Below, one piece after another: positions 14,556-19,057 of a DNA stretch of 19,057 bases. Each line of letters starts with the position of its first letter. The first letter of the stretch is position 1. Made by a program: the position numbers and the translations under genes. This DNA is from Hyphomicrobiaceae bacterium UBA4460 (lineage in GTDB: Bacteria > Pseudomonadota > Alphaproteobacteria > Rhizobiales > Methyloligellaceae). The notes beneath the pieces were generated by a model. It made no database searches. It was not told where the DNA came from and worked only from the letters and a program-made list of their open reading frames with translations. The stretch lies in NCBI GenBank assembly GCA_002390155.1, contig DGOS01000075.1, positions 1 to 19,057 of the forward strand. Direction: 5' to 3'.

Positions 14556-15272
14556 TCAGCCGGCCTCGATTGCGCCGGCGATCTCCTCGGCAATCTCTTG
14601 CGCCGCCGCGCGCGGGTCGTCGGCGCGCGTAATGGGACGGCCGATGACGAGATAATCCGCGCCCGACTGGACCGCGATCGTCGGTGTCACCACGCGAGTC
14701 TGATCCTGAACGTCGGTGCCCGCTTGGCGGATCCCCGGCGTCACGATCAAAAAGTTGCGCAAGCGCTCATGGAGCGCCGCCGCCTCCTTGCCCGAAGCGA
14801 CGATGCCGTCGAAGCCCGCATCTTGCGAAAGCCGCGCGCGCTCCTGCACCAGCGCCAGCGGTGGCATGTCGATGCCCTGTTCGGATAGATCCGAGCGGTC
14901 GAGATTGGTCAGCACCGTCACGCCGAGAAGCTTGAGCGCAGAATCGCTGCGGCCGCGCACGGCGGCGTTGAGCGTCTTGCGGTCAGTCGCATGCACGGTG
15001 AGAAAATGTGCGCCGGTCTTGGCAATGGCGGCCGTGGCACGCTCGACCGTTGCCTCGATGTCGAGGAGCTTTGCGTCGAGAAACACACGATGTCCGTCTT
15101 TTGCAAGTTCCTCGGCAAGCGCCAAGCCGCCCGCGTAGATCAGTTCGAGCCCGATCTTGAACACGCCGACGCTGTCGCCAAGCTTCTTGATGAGCGCGCG
15201 CGCCTCGTCCACGTGGGGGACGTCCAGCGCCACGATGATGCGGTCCTTTGGAGATACGGTGTCCGTTGTCAT
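14556..15272 (-). CDS. pyrF: Orotidine 5'-phosphate decarboxylase
   Basis: This 238-residue TIM-barrel enzyme makes UMP from OMP, the last step of de novo pyrimidine synthesis. The catalytic array is visible: Asp17 in ALDVP, Lys39 in FKIG, and Asp66, Lys68 and Asp71 in LDAKLLDIEATV. The phosphate loop is IGRPITRADDP near the C-terminus. The ATG at 15272 gives the normal family length; a longer open frame upstream lies over the reductase gene and is ignored. The start overlaps the stop of the upstream reductase as ATGA, so translation is probably coupled. Confidence 0.97.
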   Translation of the reverse strand: MTTDTVSPKDRIIVALDVPHVDEARALIKKLGDSVGVFKIGLELIYAGGLALAEELAKDGHRVFLDAKLLDIEATVERATAAIAKTGAHFLTVHATDRKTLNAAVRGRSDSALKLLGVTVLTNLDRSDLSEQGIDMPPLALVQERARLSQDAGFDGIVASGKEAAALHERLRNFLIVTPGIRQAGTDVQDQTRVVTPTIAVQSGADYLVIGRPITRADDPRAAAQEIAEEIAGAIEAG

Positions 15273-15832
15273 GCGGCAAACTTCCTCGTAGCGACTGCCA
15301 GCGCTTCGACCACGTCGGCAAACATCTTTTGCTGATTGTCGTCCTTCAAGCTGCCGTCTTCTTCGAACGCCTGCATGGCTCGCGGCAGCGCCATCTGTTG
15401 CGGGATCACGGTGGCGCCAAGGCCCACGCTGAGAATCTCGCGAAGTTGCAACAGGCTTCGCATGGCACCGTAATAACCGGGCGACGCACCTGAGATCGCG
15501 AAGACGCGCGTCTTGAACACGTCTTCCTCCGCTTTGACCCGCGACACCCAATCGAGCGTGTTCTTCAAAAGCGCCGGAACGGAGGCGTTGTACTCCGGGG
15601 TCACGATCATCACGCCATCATACTCGTCGAGCAGCGCCTTGAACGCACGGGCGCGCTCGGGCACACCCTCTGCTTCCTCCAGGTCGCCGTGATAAATCGG
15701 CATGTGATAGTCAGCGAGATCGACAAAGACGGACTCGATTCCGTTTGCTTCGGCGATGTGTTGCCCCAGCCGGGCAAGCTTCTTGTTGTGTGAGCCCTTC
15801 CGGGCGCTGCCGGCAAAGAACAATAGACGCAT
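15269..15832 (-). CDS. NADPH-dependent FMN reductase family flavoprotein
   Basis: This 187-residue flavodoxin-like protein resembles ChrR and azoreductase-type quinone reductases. The FMN phosphate loop GSARKGSHN is at residues 8-16. TPEYNASVPALLKNTLDWVSR (about 78-98) is the family signature that contacts the isoalloxazine ring. GASPGYYGAMRSLLQLR in the second half is also typical. The likely job is two-electron reduction of quinones or other small oxidants; the true substrate is not known. It sits in a tight minus-strand run with an AI-2E family gene 12 bp upstream and pyrF overlapping downstream. Confidence 0.9.
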   Translation of the reverse strand: MRLLFFAGSARKGSHNKKLARLGQHIAEANGIESVFVDLADYHMPIYHGDLEEAEGVPERARAFKALLDEYDGVMIVTPEYNASVPALLKNTLDWVSRVKAEEDVFKTRVFAISGASPGYYGAMRSLLQLREILSVGLGATVIPQQMALPRAMQAFEEDGSLKDDNQQKMFADVVEALAVATRKFAA

Positions 15833-15844
15833 ACAAGTCTCCCG

Positions 15845-16930
15845 TTATGTCTTCTTGGTGTTGCCGTTCTCGCCAATGCCGAATACCTCACGTAAAGGCA
15901 CGGTAGCGGCGGCCGCGAGCGGCGTGGCCAGCGCGAGCCCGACAAGGCCGAACACGGCGCCAAACACGAGCTGGTTGAGGATCACGGCCGCCGGCGGCAT
16001 AGACACCGCGCGCGCCTGGATAAGCGGCGTTAGAAGATAGCTCTCCAGAAACTGGACGCAGACGTAAAGGCCGAGCGCCCAGAGCGCCATGTGGAAGCTC
16101 TCGCCGCCCGCGACCAGGAGGATCGGAATCGCCCCGATTATCGGGCCGAGATAAGGCAGGAAGCACGCTAAGCCGGCGAACATTGCGAGCACGAAGGCGA
16201 TGGGCACACCGAGGATCAGAAGGCCGACAAAGGTGAACCCGCCGATCACCGACATGGTGATCGACTGGCCGATCAGCCAGCGCCGGAGCAACTCGCCCGT
16301 CTCATACAGAAGCTCCACCACCCTGCCGCGCTTCTCGGGCGGGGCGAGCCGCGCGAGGAGGTTGACGTAAGTGTGTGGGTCCGCCGCGAGGTAGACGCCG
16401 AAGAACACGACGATCAATCCGGCACTGAACAAGCCGAACAGCGAAATCGCCACGGACGTGGCGCCGGTGGCGATGCCCCACTGGCTCATGAAGTTTCCGA
16501 GCAGCTGGGCGAGATCGATACTCTTTAGAAACGCCGTGTGCTTGACGAAGCTGGAAAGCTCGGTCGTGAGTGTCGTCACACCGGCAGCCACGCTTTCCGC
16601 CAGCAATGCGATCTGATTGGCGAGCGTCGGTCCCGCCGTCCAGGCGGCAAGCGCAAGGCCTAACGCCACGGCGATCGAGACAATCGCGAGCATCAGGAGG
16701 CGGGGCAAGCCGGTCAATTCGCTAAGGTCGTGGCTGGCGCCGTAGAGCACGATGGCGAGCAGGATGCCGGCGAACAAGAGCAGAATCGCCGTTTGCGCGT
16801 ACCACAGCGCAAATGCGAGCGCGATGACGGCGAGTACCGCCACGGTGATCTTCGCGGCCTGACCAGCACTCATGGGCGCTGGAGAGCTTGCGGGGCGTCT
16901 GGTGCTGCGCTTTGCGGGCTCGCGGGCCAT
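15845..16930 (-). CDS. AI-2E family transporter (UPF0118)
   Basis: This 361-residue membrane protein has about seven or eight hydrophobic segments after a basic, Ser/Pro-rich N-terminus of 25 residues. Family marks are the FLPYLGPIIGAIP stretch and FLESYLLTPLIQARAVSMPP near the C-terminus. The family is named for one member proposed to export AI-2; others are sodium/proton antiporters, so the substrate here is open. The ATG at 16930 follows a weak AGGA. A 105 bp gap separates it from dnaJ upstream, with only a repeated GCGCGCGG in it. Confidence 0.92.
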   Translation of the reverse strand: MAREPAKRSTRRPASSPAPMSAGQAAKITVAVLAVIALAFALWYAQTAILLLFAGILLAIVLYGASHDLSELTGLPRLLMLAIVSIAVALGLALAAWTAGPTLANQIALLAESVAAGVTTLTTELSSFVKHTAFLKSIDLAQLLGNFMSQWGIATGATSVAISLFGLFSAGLIVVFFGVYLAADPHTYVNLLARLAPPEKRGRVVELLYETGELLRRWLIGQSITMSVIGGFTFVGLLILGVPIAFVLAMFAGLACFLPYLGPIIGAIPILLVAGGESFHMALWALGLYVCVQFLESYLLTPLIQARAVSMPPAAVILNQLVFGAVFGLVGLALATPLAAAATVPLREVFGIGENGNTKKT

Positions 16931-17035
16931 GGCGGTCCTGCTTGGCTATGGCGCGCGGCACTGAGGTGAAACGGGCGCGCGGAAGAAGGGCTCGTCTCAC
17001 CAATCTACGTCAAAGGAGGTGGGAAGGGATAGGCG

Positions 17036-18193
17036 CTAGTCGCTGATACCCTCAAAGAACTCCTTCACCCGGGCAAAGAATCCGGCCGAGGCCGGGCTGG
17101 TATCCGGGTTGGAGGCATCTTCGAAGTCTTTCAGCAGGTCGCGCTGCTTGCGCGTGAGGTTCTTCGGCGTCTCGACCTCGACCTGAATGTAGAGGTCGCC
17201 TTGCAGCTTCGAGCGCAGCACCGGCATGCCTTTCGACTTCAGGCGGAACTGCTTACCGCTCTCGGTGCCTTCGGGAATCTTCACGCGGCTTCGGCCGCCG
17301 TCGATGGTCGGCACCTCGACTTGTCCGCTAAGTGCCGCCGTCGTCATGGCGATCGGCACACGGCAAAACAGATCGGCGCCGTCGCGCTGGAAGAACTCGT
17401 GCGGCTTGATCGACAGGAAGATGTACAGGTCGCCCGGTGGGCCGCCGCGCAAGCCCGCTTCGCCTTCGCCGGCGAGACGGATACGCGTTCCGTCCTCCAC
17501 GCCGACGGGAATGCTGACGGACAGAGTGCGTTCGCGCATAACGCGGCCGGCGCCGTTACACGACGGGCACGGCGTCTCGATCGTCTCACCACGGCCCTGG
17601 CAGGCGGGACAGGTACGCTCGATGGTGAAGAAGCCCTGGCTCGCGCGGACCTTTCCCATGCCGTTGCAGGTGCGGCACGCCGTTGGCACCGTGCCGGCTT
17701 TCGCGCCCGATCCTTCGCAAGAATCGCAAGTGACGGATGTGGGAACGCAAATCTGCGCCGTCTTGCCTTCATAGGCTTCGGCGAGCTCGATCTCCATGTT
17801 GTAGCGGAGGTCGGCGCCGCGCTCGCGGCCTGAGCGCTGACGGGGACGCCGCGCGCCCGCACCCGCACCCATGAACTCACCGAACAGATCGTCGAACATC
17901 GCCGACATGGAGGCGGAGAAATCCGAGCCGAAGCCATGTCCGGGACCGCCGAAGCCGCCGCCGCCGTTCTCGAATGCGGCATGGCCGAACCGGTCATACG
18001 CCGCCCGGCGTTGCGGGTCCTTCAGGGCCTCGTAGGCCTCGTTGACTTCCTTGAAGCGTGTTTCAGCGCTGGGGTCGCCGTTGCACCGGTCGGGATGGCA
18101 TTCCTTGGCGAGCGAACGGAACGCGGACTTGATCTCAGGATCGCCCGCGCTGCGCTCAACGCCCAGAATGTCGTAATAACAACGTTTAACCAT
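17036..18193 (-). CDS. dnaJ: Co-chaperone DnaJ (Hsp40)
   Basis: This 385-residue class I J-protein stimulates DnaK ATP hydrolysis and delivers substrates. The J domain (1-70) has HPD at 33-35. A Gly/Phe-rich linker follows, then four zinc-binding repeats ([32 protein letters not shown]) and the two C-terminal substrate-binding domains. The ATG at 18193 is chosen over a GTG one codon earlier because GGAGGGG would overlap or crowd the GTG. dnaK lies 108 bp upstream on the same strand, the usual dnaK-dnaJ order. Confidence 0.97.
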   Translation of the reverse strand: MVKRCYYDILGVERSAGDPEIKSAFRSLAKECHPDRCNGDPSAETRFKEVNEAYEALKDPQRRAAYDRFGHAAFENGGGGFGGPGHGFGSDFSASMSAMFDDLFGEFMGAGAGARRPRQRSGRERGADLRYNMEIELAEAYEGKTAQICVPTSVTCDSCEGSGAKAGTVPTACRTCNGMGKVRASQGFFTIERTCPACQGRGETIETPCPSCNGAGRVMRERTLSVSIPVGVEDGTRIRLAGEGEAGLRGGPPGDLYIFLSIKPHEFFQRDGADLFCRVPIAMTTAALSGQVEVPTIDGGRSRVKIPEGTESGKQFRLKSKGMPVLRSKLQGDLYIQVEVETPKNLTRKQRDLLKDFEDASNPDTSPASAGFFARVKEFFEGISD

Positions 18194-18257
18194 CACCCCT
18201 CCGGACCTTCGCGACCGCTCATCCTAAGCGGCGCGCGGGACCTCTTGTTGGGCGCAA

Positions 18258-18287
18258 GTGGAGCCCTCTTTCATTCGAGAGCTCCAC
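18258..18287 (-). other. Inverted repeat between dnaK and dnaJ
   Basis: GTGGAGC and GCTCCAC form a 7-bp stem, extendable by three pairs after one mismatch, with a loop near 18269-18276. No U-run follows, so it is more likely an attenuator, processing site or 3'-end stabiliser of dnaK mRNA than a full terminator. It could account for lower DnaJ than DnaK levels. Confidence 0.4.
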
Positions 18288-18301
18288 GCCGTGAAATACC
18301 G

Positions 18302-19057
18302 TTACGCCGACTTCTTGTCGTCGTCGTCCTTGACCTCTTCGAAGTCGACATCGACGACATCTTCGTCGGGGCTGCCGGCTTCGGCGGACGGTCCGCCTTC
18401 TTCTTCACCGCCAGCAGCGCCCTGGCTCGTCTGATACATCGCCTCGCCTAGTTTCATGGAGGCTTGGGCGACCGCGTCGACCTTCTGCGCGATGGCCTCG
18501 GGGTCTTCGCCCTCGGCAGCGGTCTTGAGCTCGGCCACGGCCGCTTCGATCGCGGCTTTGTCCTCGGCTGAAACCTTGTCGCCGAAATCGGCGAGCATCT
18601 TGTCGGTGGAGTGAACCAACGCCTCGGCCTGGTTTCGGGCTTCCACCAGCTCGCGGCGCTTCTTGTCCTCCTCGGCGTGGCTCTCCGCTTCCTTGACCAT
18701 GCGGTCAATGTCAGCGTCGGCGAGGCCGCCGGAGGCCTGGATGCGGATCGACTGTTCCTTGCCGGTCGCCTTGTCGGTTGCCGACACGTTGACGATGCCG
18801 TTCGCGTCGATGTCGAATGTGACTTCGATTTGCGGCACGCCGCGCGGCGCCGGCGGAATGCCAACGAGATCGAACTGACCGAGCATTTTGTTGTCCGCCG
18901 CCATTTCGCGCTCGCCTTGGAAGACGCGAATGGTCACGGCGTTCTGGTTGTCCTCCGCGGTGGAGAACACCTGGCCCTTCTTGGTCGGGATCGTGGTGTT
19001 GCGATCGATCAGGCGCGTGAACACGCCGCCCAAGGTCTCGATGCCGAGCGACAGCGG
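18302..19057 (-). CDS. dnaK: Chaperone DnaK (Hsp70), C-terminal part, cut by window edge
   Basis: The last 251 codons are present; the ATPase domain lies beyond base 19057. The visible part starts at [17 protein letters not shown] and covers the substrate-binding beta domain ([18 protein letters not shown], then [18 protein letters not shown]), the helical lid, and an acidic tail ending in Asp/Lys residues and Ala. The length from this point to the stop is normal for DnaK. It heads the dnaK-dnaJ pair; any heat-shock promoter or operator would be outside the window. Confidence 0.98.
   Translation of the reverse strand, partial: PLSLGIETLGGVFTRLIDRNTTIPTKKGQVFSTAEDNQNAVTIRVFQGEREMAADNKMLGQFDLVGIPPAPRGVPQIEVTFDIDANGIVNVSATDKATGKEQSIRIQASGGLADADIDRMVKEAESHAEEDKKRRELVEARNQAEALVHSTDKMLADFGDKVSAEDKAAIEAAVAELKTAAEGEDPEAIAQKVDAVAQASMKLGEAMYQTSQGAAGGEEEGGPSAEAGSPDEDVVDVDFEEVKDDDDKKSA

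Noticed and set aside
15273..15551. An N-terminal extension of pyrF to 331 codons.
   Set aside because: The extra part is the FMN reductase gene read in another frame; the ATG at 15272 gives the standard PyrF length.
16945..16985. Repeated GCGCGCGG in the gap between dnaJ and the AI-2E family gene.
   Set aside because: It is a short GC-rich repeat expected by chance in this composition and has no dyad or promoter context.

Overview
The window is GC-rich and densely packed, and looks like the chromosome of an alphaproteobacterium, probably of the order Hyphomicrobiales. This rests on gene content: aerobic-type cobalamin genes with cobalt transporter CbtAB, a Ku plus LigD pair with phosphoesterase-ligase-polymerase domain order, an extensin-like M15 protein, and a dnaK-dnaJ block near pyrF, DUF167 and yggT. 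No phage, transposon or CRISPR array was seen.

Left part (1-5937) is a vitamin B12 block. Two cobalamin riboswitches face away from each other. The minus-strand one is cut by the window edge at base 1, so another B12-controlled gene should lie just outside. The plus-strand one (175-352) precedes cbtB, cbtA, cobP, cobO and cobQ, which abut or overlap. cobD follows on the opposite strand, overlapping cobQ by 17 bp at its 3' end and sharing a CATG with the start of cobC. Together the genes import cobalt, adenosylate the corrin, amidate it, make and attach the aminopropanol arm, and activate it with GTP.

Middle part (5934-12580) is all on the minus strand. In reading direction it holds a secreted cysteine-containing protein of unknown function, ku and ligD (bacterial non-homologous end joining), a polytopic membrane protein with His-rich loops that may carry a metal, an extensin-like M15 lipoprotein or membrane-anchored protein, and a 73-residue protein of unknown function. 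ligD is split by a run of nine A residues. The split falls on a canonical -1 slippery heptamer, and a -1 slip would restore an 848-residue LigD.

Right part (12784-19057) holds a short-chain dehydrogenase behind two perfect palindromes, tRNA-Ala(CGC) with a good promoter, yggT, a DUF167 gene without a standard start codon, and then on the minus strand (listed by increasing coordinate) pyrF, an NADPH-dependent FMN reductase, an AI-2E family membrane protein, dnaJ and the 3' part of dnaK.

I did not find an obviously new multi-gene system. The best leads are the LigD frameshift site, the antisense placement of cobD inside the riboswitch-led cob cluster, and the uncharacterised His-rich membrane protein.
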